Origin: a virus | IMG/VR virus record: IMGVR_UViG_3300005467_000017 | Span: 1 to 43,978 of that record | Length of the DNA: 43,978 nt | Reading direction: 5' to 3' (one strand) | Shown: in pieces, positions 28,496 through 36,494 of the stretch | Layout: the number at the start of each line of letters is the position of its first letter | Numbering within the stretch: position 1 is the first letter of the stretch | Position numbers and translations under genes: made by a program | The notes under the pieces: model-generated | Told to the model about the DNA's origin: nothing | Database searches by the model: none | The model's input: the letters and a program-made list of their open reading frames with translations, nothing else

Positions 28496-28894
28496 ATGTG
28501 GATTTCATTGAACGATGGCTTTGTATCGATCGTCGAGCTGAAGGGCGACCCTTCCCAGCTGATGGTCCGCGCGCGGCGGCGCGTGCATCTGGAGGCGTTC
28601 CTTTCCCGCAAGAAGGGGATCGTAGAAACCAAAAGCAACGATTACCGGTGGCGCTGCATCGTTCCGCGCGCTGATGTCGCCCAACTGCTGGCGAACCGGG
28701 TCATGAAGCTCGACTACCCCAATTTCAAGGACAGCGTGAAGGACAAGGAGCTTCACGACATGTATCTGGATTGGTGGTTCGATCACCGCGCCATGCAGGA
28801 ACGTAAGCCAGGCAAGTGTGGAAGACGGAAGCAGCCATTCATGCGGTTCGTCAACCGCTCGGAGAGGTACGTTCGCAAGGAGATTGCAAAATGA
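28496..28894 (+). CDS. Hypothetical 132-aa basic protein
   Basis: MWISLNDGFVSIVELKGDPS and LMVRARRRVHLEAFL match a family of small phage proteins (beta-rich start, then a metal- or nucleic-acid-oriented middle with VETKSNDYRWRCIVPR). It ends with a basic helix. A perfect AAGGAG ribosome site precedes it. Confidence 0.62.
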   Translation: MWISLNDGFVSIVELKGDPSQLMVRARRRVHLEAFLSRKKGIVETKSNDYRWRCIVPRADVAQLLANRVMKLDYPNFKDSVKDKELHDMYLDWWFDHRAMQERKPGKCGRRKQPFMRFVNRSERYVRKEIAK

Positions 28895-29379
28895 GCGAGA
28901 AGGATCTGCGACAGATTTCCGAGTTCATGTCCACGTTCTGCGACAGATACTTCGGCGAGCATGGCGGCGTCAGCGCCATGTACCACGTGGTGCTGCGGTC
29001 CGGGCAGCACTCCATCATACGACCTCCATACGCCGAGAACAAGGAGCTGTCCATAATGGCCATCCGCGTTCTGTTCGAGGAACTCGACGTGGTGCGCTAC
29101 GTCTACCTCGACGAGGCCTGGGTGATGTCGAACGAGACCACCTCCGAGGACGAAATGAATGCCGCCATGCGCGACGGCGTCAAGACTCACCCCAAGCGGT
29201 TCGAGGTAGTTTTCATGTCCGGGGAGGACGAGACATGCGGACAGCTGTGTTGGTATCGCAAAATCATCCGCGATGCCGGAAAGCGGCCAAGTCTTGGACC
29301 GTTGGTGCAGATGCCTACAAAGGCAGAGTCTGAGGGCCGCATGATCGGACTGCTGCCGCAGCGAGGAACGCGCCAGTGA
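28891..29379 (+). CDS. Hypothetical 162-aa protein
   Basis: MSEKDLRQISEFMSTFCDRY is followed by an alpha/beta domain (YHVVLRSGQHSIIRPPY, EELDVVRYVYLDEAWV, KRFEVVFMSGEDE). The central strand-helix pattern with AWV and FMSGED resembles phage proteins of unknown function. ATGA overlap. Confidence 0.6.
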   Translation: MSEKDLRQISEFMSTFCDRYFGEHGGVSAMYHVVLRSGQHSIIRPPYAENKELSIMAIRVLFEELDVVRYVYLDEAWVMSNETTSEDEMNAAMRDGVKTHPKRFEVVFMSGEDETCGQLCWYRKIIRDAGKRPSLGPLVQMPTKAESEGRMIGLLPQRGTRQ

Positions 29380-29525
29380 TCGAATGGCTGAAAACCGCCA
29401 CCGACTTGCAGCTTGCCGGAGTTTTGGTCGGCGCGGCATGGGTATTCGCCGGACTTGTGTCCGTTCACATGATCCGCCATCCCAGCGTGGGAAGGCGAGC
29501 GTCGCGATGGGAGGACAAGAAGTGA
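29376..29525 (+). CDS. Small membrane protein, GTG start (49 aa)
   Basis: VIEWLKTATDLQLAGVLVGA continues as a hydrophobic helix (AWVFAGLVSVHMI) and ends in a basic cytoplasmic tail (RRASRWEDKK). The GTG overlaps the upstream TGA, and its TGA overlaps the next GTG. Confidence 0.55.
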   Translation: MIEWLKTATDLQLAGVLVGAAWVFAGLVSVHMIRHPSVGRRASRWEDKK

Positions 29526-29803
29526 CTGCTATCAAGAAGAACGACAAGGTCAAACTGTCCGCCATGTTCTTGCGGTCGATCGGCGGCTTTGATAAGCACG
29601 CCGAGACGGTCGGCACGGTCAAAAAGATCGAGGACGGATGGCTCGCGCATGTGGCATTCGGCAAGCAGCTGCGCAAAGTCAACGTCGGAAATCTGGTCAA
29701 GCTGGAGGACGTCAGCCGTGAAGTGCGCGAAGCCGAAACGAAGGTGCGTGGCGTCCATATCGGCCGGATCACGCGCGCCGGCATCTTCGGCAAGTTCGAT
29801 TGA
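29522..29803 (+). CDS. Small KOW/SH3-like protein (93 aa)
   Basis: From a GTG at 29522 behind GGGAGG, the frame reads VTAIKKNDKVKLSAMFLRSI and then GTVKKIEDGWLAHVAFG and VNVGNLVKLEDVSREV, an SH3-like barrel pattern. Possible nucleic-acid or protein binding. Confidence 0.6.
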   Translation: MTAIKKNDKVKLSAMFLRSIGGFDKHAETVGTVKKIEDGWLAHVAFGKQLRKVNVGNLVKLEDVSREVREAETKVRGVHIGRITRAGIFGKFD

Positions 29804-29831
29804 TCCGTGGATATATCAAGGAGACGTAGCG

Positions 29832-30128
29832 ATGAAATACGGATTGCAGGTCAACGTGGCGACCGATGGCGGCAAGTTCGATTGGCGCGATGTGCGTCCG
29901 TCTAACGGCGAGCCATACCGCTACGCAGAGCGCGCGGAAGCCGAGAGCATGGCGCGCATGTGCTACGACGGCGATCCGGACATTGTCCGCGTCGTCGAGT
30001 GCCCAGAAGGGTCCGTCACCGGCCGGATGCCTTCCGATCCCAATCTTCAGGGCATTCCCACGCACGTCGAGGAAGTGGACAAGATCCGCAAAGCACTTCT
30101 GTCCGACGAGCCGGGCAGCTCCGTCTAA
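29832..30128 (+). CDS. Hypothetical 98-aa protein
   Basis: MKYGLQVNVATDGGKFDWRD and YRYAERAEAESMARMCYDGD fit a small alpha/beta fold recurring in phages; the C-terminus ends in an acidic helix. AAGGAGAC ribosome site. The stop lies inside the promoter-like motif that follows. Confidence 0.6.
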   Translation: MKYGLQVNVATDGGKFDWRDVRPSNGEPYRYAERAEAESMARMCYDGDPDIVRVVECPEGSVTGRMPSDPNLQGIPTHVEEVDKIRKALLSDEPGSSV

Positions 30129-30141
30129 GCTACTATATGGA
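30124..30141 (+). promoter_or_regulatory. Rightward promoter-like TCTAAGCT element
   Basis: TCTAAGCT-ACTA-TATGGA, with the same spacing as at 27.17 kb. No good -35 is visible, which suggests recognition mainly through the extended element. Confidence 0.5.
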
Positions 30142-30178
30142 CGGATAGCCACCACCCCAAATCTGAAAAGGGCACCCA

Positions 30179-30649
30179 ATGACGTCCAAGGAAAACCTGG
30201 TCATCGTCAGCATCGGTCCAATCTCGGTCGATTGCCTCCCCGCACTCATTGCCGCCAGCCCGGACAACGCCGAGGTCAAGCTCACCCGCGTTCCGGACAC
30301 CGCGCCATCCGAGTTCGAGCCGGTCGACAATGGCGGCGGCATTCCGATCTGGGAGCGGAAGCTGAGCAAAAAGAAGGAGGAGGAATTCATCAACACGACC
30401 CTTCTCCGCAGGAAGCTCGCCGAGATCAAGGGCAAGGACGGATATCAGCCCGAGGTCGGCAGCGTCACCGAGAAGGTCTACCATGCCGCGGTGCTCGCCG
30501 ACACGAGCGGCGGTATCACGCGCAAGGCGCTCATGCTCCAGGTCGACGGAGCGGTGCGGGCCGTCAGCAGCGCCATCTACGTGCTACGCGACAAGGGAAT
30601 GCTTCAGCAGATCGGAACGAAGTGGCATCCAAAACACTCGCTGAAGTGA
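30179..30649 (+). CDS. Protein with C-terminal winged-helix-like domain (156 aa)
   Basis: MTSKENLVIVSIGPISVDCL begins an N-terminal alpha/beta part. A basic linker (ERKLSKKKEEEF) leads to a C-terminal HTH-like segment (GGITRKALMLQVDGAVRAVS and IYVLRDKGMLQQIG). It begins 38 bases after the promoter-like element. It may be a DNA-binding regulator. Confidence 0.6.
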   Translation: MTSKENLVIVSIGPISVDCLPALIAASPDNAEVKLTRVPDTAPSEFEPVDNGGGIPIWERKLSKKKEEEFINTTLLRRKLAEIKGKDGYQPEVGSVTEKVYHAAVLADTSGGITRKALMLQVDGAVRAVSSAIYVLRDKGMLQQIGTKWHPKHSLK

Positions 30650-30735
30650 TCTCGGAAAATATCGTAGGCGGCGAAAACGGTTTCCCCGTTGGCCGTAGCA
30701 AATAAACACTGCCCACATCCCAGGAGAAAAGGGCC

Positions 30736-31821
30736 ATGGCTATCCAACCCGTGCGGCTATTCCATGCCGCGCTCGACGAGGTCGCGAACTCCCCCGCCGG
30801 CATTGTCGTGCGCGGATCCATCGATCTCAGCACCCTGCACAATCTGCGCACCGACGACTACCAGCGCAGCGTCCAGCCGCTGTCGTCACAGGACAACATC
30901 CTCGACGCTCTGAAGAAGGGCGACCGGCTGCCCGACCTCGATCTCGGCATGCGCGGCCAGAACTTCATGTCGGCGGCAGGAAGCGACACATTCGAGCTGA
31001 CTGACCCCGTGTTCATCATCGATGGTCTGCAGCGCCAATCGACCATCATTTATTTCGCGGGCATTCGTCCCGACGTGCCGATCACCATCGGCGCGACGGT
31101 CCATCTCAACACCACCAAGGAGTGGGAGCGCGATCGGTTCCACAAGCTCAACAACTGGCGACACAAGCTGTCTCCGAACGTGCTGCTGCGGAATATGCGC
31201 GACAACAACGAAGCCGTGCTGATGCTGTACGGACTGTCGCACGACAAAAGCTTCATCATGTGCGACCGCATTTCGTGGGATCAGCGCATGCGCCGACAGG
31301 ACCTGCTGACCGCGCTCAATCTGCTGCGCATCGCCGGCCGACTGCATAGCCATAAGGGGCCCGGATCCTCCGGCGCCATGGAAGACCTCGCACGCTGCAT
31401 GGTCAAGATCACCGGCAATGTCGGCTTGACTCACATGCGGCAGAACCTGCACACGTTCTTTGGCCTGATCGACGAGTGCTGGGGAGTCCGTGCCGTCCAG
31501 TACAAGGAGGGCGCGGTCTACATGCGGACCACGTTCCTCGCGGTGCTCGCCAAGATACTGTCGGATGCTCACGACTTCTGGCAGGACCGCGACGAGAAGA
31601 AGCTGTTTGTCAACGCCGACCTGAGGCGCAAGATCGCCAGTTTCCCCGTCACCGACCCAGCCGTCAGCCATCTGTGCGCCTCATCAGGGAAGTCGCGCGA
31701 CGTGCTCTACGTCATGCTCCACGACCACATCAACTCCCGGCGCAAGAGCAAGCTGCGCATGCGTAGCGAGGCATTGTGCACGTTCGAGGGCGGCGAAGAC
31801 GCCGAGGAGGTTGCGGCATGA
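30736..31821 (+). CDS. DGQR-motif protein (DndB/ParB-fold-like, 361 aa)
   Basis: The motif DPVFIIDGLQRQSTIIYFAG near residue 92 corresponds to the DGQHR/DGQQR signature of DndB-like and DUF262/ParB-superfamily proteins, preceded by a typical region ending LPDLDLGMRG and followed by a helical C-terminal body. These folds couple nucleotide binding to DNA modification or cleavage systems. No HNH domain is visible at the C-terminus. A role in modification or defence evasion is inferred. Confidence 0.65.
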   Translation: MAIQPVRLFHAALDEVANSPAGIVVRGSIDLSTLHNLRTDDYQRSVQPLSSQDNILDALKKGDRLPDLDLGMRGQNFMSAAGSDTFELTDPVFIIDGLQRQSTIIYFAGIRPDVPITIGATVHLNTTKEWERDRFHKLNNWRHKLSPNVLLRNMRDNNEAVLMLYGLSHDKSFIMCDRISWDQRMRRQDLLTALNLLRIAGRLHSHKGPGSSGAMEDLARCMVKITGNVGLTHMRQNLHTFFGLIDECWGVRAVQYKEGAVYMRTTFLAVLAKILSDAHDFWQDRDEKKLFVNADLRRKIASFPVTDPAVSHLCASSGKSRDVLYVMLHDHINSRRKSKLRMRSEALCTFEGGEDAEEVAA

Positions 31822-32042
31822 CAAATCTGGTCCAAATCAATTGGAGTGCGGCAGGCCGTAATATGCCGTTCTGCACAAAATGCGGACGTAGCGTGGACAT
31901 GGTTGAGTGCGAGTATGTGATTGAGCTTATGTCGCGCTATCCGTATCCACGCTACGACCACACCGGCGAGATCATCTTGGCAATCCGCTGCCATGGGGAG
32001 GTGTTTGAAATCTCCAACTGGCGCGGTGTGCTCAGCGCATAG
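31818..32042 (+). CDS. Small zinc-knuckle protein (74 aa)
   Basis: MTNLVQINWSAAGRNMPFCT has FCTKCGRSVD followed by VECEYV, a partial metal site, and a beta-rich remainder (ILAIRCHGEVFEISNWR). ATGA overlap with the DGQR gene. Confidence 0.57.
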   Translation: MTNLVQINWSAAGRNMPFCTKCGRSVDMVECEYVIELMSRYPYPRYDHTGEIILAIRCHGEVFEISNWRGVLSA

Positions 32043-32056
32043 AGAAGGCCCGCGGC

Positions 32057-32158
32057 ATGACCGAATTTATCGTTTCCATCTGGATATGTGGCTTCACCTT
32101 TGGAGTTGCGTTCGGCCTTTGGCTTGAGCGGACATATCCAACCCGGAGGAAGTCATGA
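32057..32158 (+). CDS. Tiny membrane protein (33 aa)
   Basis: MTEFIVSIWICGFTFGVAFG continues LWLERTYPTRRKS: one hydrophobic helix and a basic tail. Its stop overlaps the next start as ATGA. Confidence 0.52.
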   Translation: MTEFIVSIWICGFTFGVAFGLWLERTYPTRRKS

Positions 32159-32451
32159 TCTGGAAATTTCACGACCCGTGGATGACCATGGAACATCTCG
32201 GATATCTCCCGGGGTTTTTGTCCGAGGACGACCCGCGCTCGGCGCGTGAACAATTCGACGCACACTATGGATGGCGAGCGTTTCGAGGCTTCGAGCTGCG
32301 CGACGACGACTCGATCAAATACCCAGGCGATCCGCGTATGGCACCGCTCGCGGAGACAAAGCTGCGCGACGAGCGGATCCTGTTCTACCCGAGTTCGTGG
32401 GTCATGGTCATGCAGCCGGATCGCTCGTTCGAGATCTGCCGGATGGATTGA
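32155..32451 (+). CDS. Hypothetical 98-aa protein
   Basis: MIWKFHDPWMTMEHLGYLPG begins a protein with a repeating acidic theme (SEDDPRSAREQFDAHYGW) and a beta-rich end. The GYLPGFLSEDDPRSAREQF segment is a motif seen in other small phage proteins. Function unknown. Confidence 0.6.
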   Translation: MIWKFHDPWMTMEHLGYLPGFLSEDDPRSAREQFDAHYGWRAFRGFELRDDDSIKYPGDPRMAPLAETKLRDERILFYPSSWVMVMQPDRSFEICRMD

Positions 32452-32471
32452 GAAGAAGGGGAGAAGCCAAA

Positions 32472-32609
32472 ATGATGTGGGTCGTCGTAATGTTGCTGGT
32501 TGGCTCCATCTTGGGCGTACTGCTGGGGGAGATCTCCCTTATAATCGGAGATGAACTCACCTTCCGGCAGATGCGTCGACGCGGTGAGCACTATGGGGGT
32601 GAGTGGTGA
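32472..32609 (+). CDS. Small membrane protein (45 aa)
   Basis: MMWVVVMLLVGSILGVLLGE is a hydrophobic N-terminal helix; the C-terminus (TFRQMRRRGEHYGGEW) is basic and probably cytoplasmic. GGGAG ribosome site. Confidence 0.55.
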   Translation: MMWVVVMLLVGSILGVLLGEISLIIGDELTFRQMRRRGEHYGGEW

Positions 32610-32630
32610 ACGACAGGATCGAGCGAACGC

Positions 32631-33629
32631 GTGTCTGAGTTCAACTGGCTCGACTTCCTGCGGCAACGCGGCATCGACCACCGGCCTGAGGGCAGGCGGA
32701 CGGTCCGCGTCTCCTGCCCATGGTGCGCAGGTAGTGAGTCCTTCCTGCTCGCGATCGACCTGGAGGGACGGGGGTGGCATTGCTGGCGGAATCGCGCAGA
32801 GCATCGAGGAAGGTCACCGGTGCGTCTGGTGGCGGCGTTGGCAGGATGCAGCATCGAAGATGCTTCGCGCATTGTGGGACGCCCGTACGCAGGCGTGGCG
32901 TCCGAATCGCTGGCATCGAAGGTCGCGGCGATCCTCCGACCGTCACCGTCGGGACCTTGGCGCGAGATCGCGCTGCCGTCCGACTTCCGGCGGCTTGACG
33001 ACAGCCCAATGGCGGCAAAATTCGTCGACTACCTGACCCGCCCGATCGAGCAGAGAGGGCGCGGATTCACGCGCGCGCAGGTCATGCGCATGACCGACGA
33101 TTACGGGATCTACTACGCGCTGTTCGGAGAGCAGCGCTATCGGGTCGTGTTCACGGTCCGGCATGAGGGACGTCTCGTCGGGTGGACCGGGCGTACCATC
33201 GCCAAAGGCGAGGAGCTGCGCTATAAGGCGTCGGACGGCGACGACATGCCACGTGTCACCGACTTCGTGATGTGGCTCGACCGGCTGCGTAAGACAGACG
33301 CCGATACCATCATCCTGGTCGAGGGCCCGTTCGACGCACTGAAGGTCAATGTTCTCGGGGAGGAGTGCGGAATCGTGTCGACGTGCTTCTTCACCGCCCA
33401 ACCGAGCGATGAGCAGATCGGCTTATTCTGCGACATACTTCCACGATTCCAGCGCCGGATGATCCTGACTGATCGCGGCACAACCGCCACCGCGATGCGG
33501 ATTTATGCGGCTTTGTCGCACCTCGCCGAGGTGGCAACGTTACAAGGTAACATCAAGGATCCCGGGGATTTCAGCCGAAAAAATTTCCTGCAATTTACCC
33601 AGCGCTACAGCTTGACGAATCGCACGTAA
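32631..33629 (+). CDS. DnaG-type primase
   Basis: A 332-residue protein with a GTG start. A zinc-binding domain (CPWCAGSESF ... GWHCWRN, residues 29-53) and a TOPRIM-type core (TIILVEGPFDALKV near 226-239, then RRMILTDRGTTATAM) are in DnaG order. It lacks the long C-terminal helicase-interaction domain of bacterial DnaG. It makes RNA primers, presumably with the DnaB-like helicase. Confidence 0.85.
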   Translation: MSEFNWLDFLRQRGIDHRPEGRRTVRVSCPWCAGSESFLLAIDLEGRGWHCWRNRAEHRGRSPVRLVAALAGCSIEDASRIVGRPYAGVASESLASKVAAILRPSPSGPWREIALPSDFRRLDDSPMAAKFVDYLTRPIEQRGRGFTRAQVMRMTDDYGIYYALFGEQRYRVVFTVRHEGRLVGWTGRTIAKGEELRYKASDGDDMPRVTDFVMWLDRLRKTDADTIILVEGPFDALKVNVLGEECGIVSTCFFTAQPSDEQIGLFCDILPRFQRRMILTDRGTTATAMRIYAALSHLAEVATLQGNIKDPGDFSRKNFLQFTQRYSLTNRT

Positions 33630-33637
33630 CAGGCAAT

Positions 33638-34333
33638 ATGGACAAATCCTTTCCGGGTAGAGGGCTCCCCACTTCCATGAAAAACCCAGGCACCGTGTGT
33701 CCGCAGGAGCGGACGTCCGCGCTCGACATCGATGAGAGCGCGCGCAGGTGGATGATCAAGTACGCGCGCAAAAACTTCTGGCGGGTCGCCGCATGGTACG
33801 AGCTGGATGACCTGATCCAGGATGGGCTGATGTGCTGGTGGCACGTTCGCCGACGCTATGCCGACGTCACCGAGATGCGGCATATCATGAGCTTGTTCCA
33901 GCGCACATACATCAACCATGTCCACCAGATGGCCAATAAGCGCAGCGCCGGTCACTGGTTCTCGCACGCATGCGGCGAGGAGATCGCCGTCACCGAGGAG
34001 TGTGTCGAGGACGTCAGCATCGCGGGTGGTGGGCACATCGATCCCGCCACCGACGAGGCCATCCTGATCAGCGAGGCGCCGGTCGACGTTCGCAAGCTGA
34101 TCGTGGAGATCGTGCAGCACCCCGAACTGACCGGAAGTCCGTGCCGGCGCCGAATGTCGGGATCTCCCCGACGCCCAAGGATGATAGCTGGATCTGCTGG
34201 CCCGGCACGGATGACTCGGCGCGAGACAACGAACGAGTGGCTGTGCCGTATCGCCGGACTCGACCCGACCCAGTTCGATCTGCGATCGCGCTTGCTCGCG
34301 CATCTGCGACCAGGCGAGGAGCTTGCATCCTGA
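33638..34333 (+). CDS. Sigma70-like factor (possible internal frame swap)
   Basis: A 231-residue protein. Residues about 38-100 resemble sigma region 2: WMIKYARKNFWRVAAWYELD, DDLIQDGLMCWWHV and a helix LFQRTYINHVHQMANKRS. Between 34137 and 34225 the annotated frame reads poor Arg-rich sequence, while the +2 frame reads well (VPAPNVGISPTPKDDSWICW), and after 34225 the original frame is good again. The C-terminal NEWLCRIAGLDPTQ may be region 4-like. It could direct RNA polymerase to the TCTAAGCT-type promoters. Confidence 0.62.
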   Translation: MDKSFPGRGLPTSMKNPGTVCPQERTSALDIDESARRWMIKYARKNFWRVAAWYELDDLIQDGLMCWWHVRRRYADVTEMRHIMSLFQRTYINHVHQMANKRSAGHWFSHACGEEIAVTEECVEDVSIAGGGHIDPATDEAILISEAPVDVRKLIVEIVQHPELTGSPCRRRMSGSPRRPRMIAGSAGPARMTRRETTNEWLCRIAGLDPTQFDLRSRLLAHLRPGEELAS

Positions 34334-34755
34334 TGTTCAAGAGCACATCACAAAATATGCAGCACCGCGGGCGGAGGCGGGAAGTCGCTGAAGCAATGGC
34401 GCAGGGTGCCCCAGAGTTGAGCGACGTCGACCGGCTCGCGGCAGTGCGTCGGGCCCTCGTACAGCTGGACCATCAAATACCGCGCACGAAAAGCGGAACG
34501 CCTGAGCGTAAGGCCCTGGCGGCGCGCAAGACGGAGTTGATTGCGGAGTGCGTCACGCTTAAGGAAAAAACCCGCGGGGAGAGAAAAAGCTTTGGCAAGC
34601 TTGTTACATTGCCGCAGGCGATTATGCAGGCCGCGCGCGAGCTGTTGCCGAAATGGCAATACAAACAAGTTCTGGACCATGCGCATGAAATCTTGCGGAA
34701 CGAGGAAAGTCAGGCGCCACAAAGTCCAGCGTCGAAGGATGGGGACGCGCAGTGA
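34333..34755 (+). CDS. Hypothetical 140-aa helical protein
   Basis: MFKSTSQNMQHRGRRREVAE continues with helices (DVDRLAAVRRALVQLDHQI, ARKTELIAECVTLKEKTRG) and KWQYKQVLDHAHEILRNEES near the end. It starts by TGATG overlap with the sigma-like gene and overlaps the next GTG. A coiled-coil adaptor is possible. Confidence 0.58.
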   Translation: MFKSTSQNMQHRGRRREVAEAMAQGAPELSDVDRLAAVRRALVQLDHQIPRTKSGTPERKALAARKTELIAECVTLKEKTRGERKSFGKLVTLPQAIMQAARELLPKWQYKQVLDHAHEILRNEESQAPQSPASKDGDAQ

Positions 34756-35585
34756 AGCCTTTCTGGAATTATTTTGGAGCTAAGTACAAGATGGCGCGGC
34801 GCCTCGGCCCGCCGCAGCGTGACCACGTCATCGAGCCTTTCGCCGGATCAGCGTGCTATAGCTGCTATTGGGAACCGCAGCAAGTCACGATCGTCGAGAT
34901 CGACCCGGTGATCTACGGCATCTGGGCGTACATGCATCGAACGTCAGCGGACGAGATCATGAAGCTGCCAATCGTCGACCATGTCGACGAGCTGCCAGCA
35001 GGAACGCCGCAGGAGGCGAAGTGGCTGGTCGGGTTCAACCTGAACCATGGAAACGCGGCGCCGGCCAATGCGCGGTCGGTATGGGGAAAGACCTTTCGCG
35101 AGCGGTTCTGGGGCCCGCGTGCTCGCGGCCGGATCGCGTCACAGGTGGACAAGATCCGCCACTGGAAAATCGTCCATGGAAGCTATGCTGATATGGACAA
35201 TACGGATGCGCACTGGCATATCGACCCGCCATACCAAGGGCGGCCAGGGCGTTACTACAAGCACAATGAGGTCGATTACGCCGCATTGGCTGCGTGGTGT
35301 CGCAGCCGCAAGGGATTTGTCCATGTGTGTGAAGGCCCGGACGCCGATTGGCTTCCATTCGTTCCCTTCTCAACGATCAAGGGGACCGCCGGGAGTCATC
35401 GACTAGGCTGGTCAGCTGAAGTGCTGTACCAGCAGGGATCCGAATACACCGATATGTTCAGGAAGCAGGAGAGCAAGCGAAATGACCACTCCACAGACGA
35501 TCGAGCAGGAAGTCATCGCAGTCACCGGAGTCAAGCTGCGAAAGGATCGCGTCAAGTTCCTGGAGGCCGTGCTGCACGCGCTTGA
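34752..35585 (+). CDS. Dam-like DNA adenine methyltransferase
   Basis: From a GTG at 34752, MKPFWNYFGAKYKMARRLGP, FAGSACYSCYW (SAM motif, about residues 30-40) and HIDPPYQG (catalytic DPPY near 158) show a D12-class N6-adenine methylase. The true end is probably near 35485: the last 34 codons (HSTDDRAGSHRSHR...) run over the next gene in a low-quality frame, and the ATGA stop of the usual overlap lies one frame away. It may methylate phage DNA against restriction. Confidence 0.8.
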   Translation: MKPFWNYFGAKYKMARRLGPPQRDHVIEPFAGSACYSCYWEPQQVTIVEIDPVIYGIWAYMHRTSADEIMKLPIVDHVDELPAGTPQEAKWLVGFNLNHGNAAPANARSVWGKTFRERFWGPRARGRIASQVDKIRHWKIVHGSYADMDNTDAHWHIDPPYQGRPGRYYKHNEVDYAALAAWCRSRKGFVHVCEGPDADWLPFVPFSTIKGTAGSHRLGWSAEVLYQQGSEYTDMFRKQESKRNDHSTDDRAGSHRSHRSQAAKGSRQVPGGRAARA

Positions 35586-36138
35586 CGGCGTTCCGGACGA
35601 CAAGTGGAAGCAGCTGTCGGAACCGGCACAGAACTGGTTCAATGCCGCGTCTCCGCTCTACAATGACGGGAAGGCAATCCCGGACTTCCCCGACGTCAGC
35701 GAAACTGCTACTGAGCCGGAGGAGCAACCCGAAGAAATCAGCGAGGATACCGTGACCACCACTGCGAAGCCCGCAAAGCCTGCGAAGAAGGGAACCGCGC
35801 CGCCGAAGTCCAGCGCCGCCAAGGCCGTCGCGAAGGCGGCTGCCAAGGCCAATGGCGCCGCGCCGGCCGGCAACAAGAAGGCTGCAGCTCCGCCCAAGAC
35901 GGCGAAGCCGGCTGCCGCGCCGCGCACCAAGTCCGGCGGTGAGAGTGAAGGCGCGCCCACCATTATCCGGCGTGCCGTGATCGAGAACCCGCAGGTGACC
36001 TCCGCCGACATCAACACCGATCTGCGCCAGCGCGGCGTCAAGTGCTCCCCGCTGACCGTCTCGTCGATTCGGTCGGCCACCCTGAGCACCTTGCGCATGC
36101 TCAAGGAGCGCGGACACCTCAAGGGCATCAGCCTCTGA
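35482..36138 (+). CDS. AK-rich protein with winged-helix-like C-terminus (218 aa)
   Basis: Residues 1-75 form an alpha-helical globular part (MTTPQTIEQEVIAVTGVKLR). A long Lys/Ala/Pro linker (PAKPAKKGTAPPKSSAAKAV) follows, and then a small domain (APTIIRRAVIENPQVTSADI and SIRSATLSTLRMLKERGHLK). Histone-H1-like linkers bind DNA nonspecifically. A similar C-terminal helical pattern occurs in the protein at 30179-30649. Confidence 0.65.
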   Translation: MTTPQTIEQEVIAVTGVKLRKDRVKFLEAVLHALDGVPDDKWKQLSEPAQNWFNAASPLYNDGKAIPDFPDVSETATEPEEQPEEISEDTVTTTAKPAKPAKKGTAPPKSSAAKAVAKAAAKANGAAPAGNKKAAAPPKTAKPAAAPRTKSGGESEGAPTIIRRAVIENPQVTSADINTDLRQRGVKCSPLTVSSIRSATLSTLRMLKERGHLKGISL

Positions 36139-36159
36139 CCCGGAGCGGCGGGCCAAGGC

Positions 36160-36232
36160 GCCGGTTTAGCTCAATTGGATAGAGCAACTGCCTTGTAAGC
36201 AGAAGATGCAGGTTCGACTCCTGCAACTGGCC
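36160..36232 (+). tRNA. tRNA-Thr (TGT)
   Basis: The acceptor stem pairs GCCGGTT with AACTGGC, the D arm is AGCTCAATTGGATAGAGC, the anticodon loop CTTGTAA (anticodon TGT), the T arm GCAGG-TTCGACT-CCTGC. The variable loop is four to five bases. No CCA is encoded, and the discriminator base is C, unusual for threonine. The codon ACA is rare in GC-rich genomes, which could explain carriage. Confidence 0.88.
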
Positions 36233-36254
36233 CTTCTTTCATCCGCGATTCGCC

Positions 36255-36494
36255 ATGATAGAGAACGACCATCAGCTCAAGATCACGCGCGATCGGCGCC
36301 GCAAGTTTGCGCGCGCGCGTTCAGAGCATGCGCGGTCTGTGCGACCGCACAACGTGCATCCGATCTTGTGGGAAGCCGAGTACCAAGCCCTCGCCGGGAT
36401 CATCACAGAACTCGACGAGGAAATCGCGGAATACGAGCGGAAAAACTCAAGGAGCAACGATGATCGAACGCGAGCTGCTGATCGAAAAGCTTAA
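36255..36494 (+). CDS. Hypothetical 79-aa helical protein
   Basis: MIENDHQLKITRDRRRKFAR and LWEAEYQALAGIITELDEEI form two helices typical of small phage proteins with an XRE-like or coiled-coil core. It ends 35 bases inside the clamp gene. Unknown role. Confidence 0.55.
   Translation: MIENDHQLKITRDRRRKFARARSEHARSVRPHNVHPILWEAEYQALAGIITELDEEIAEYERKNSRSNDDRTRAADRKA

Noticed and set aside
33970-34332. Upstream extension of the 140-aa gene through the sigma-like gene
   Set aside because: The first part is an off-frame, Arg-rich translation of the sigma-like region; only the stretch discussed at 34137-34225 looks coding and it does not connect to a start.
35458-36156. 232-codon leftward ORF antisense to the AK-rich protein
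   Set aside because: The Leu/Arg/Gly-rich sequence is the mirror of the Lys/Ala-rich linker codons.
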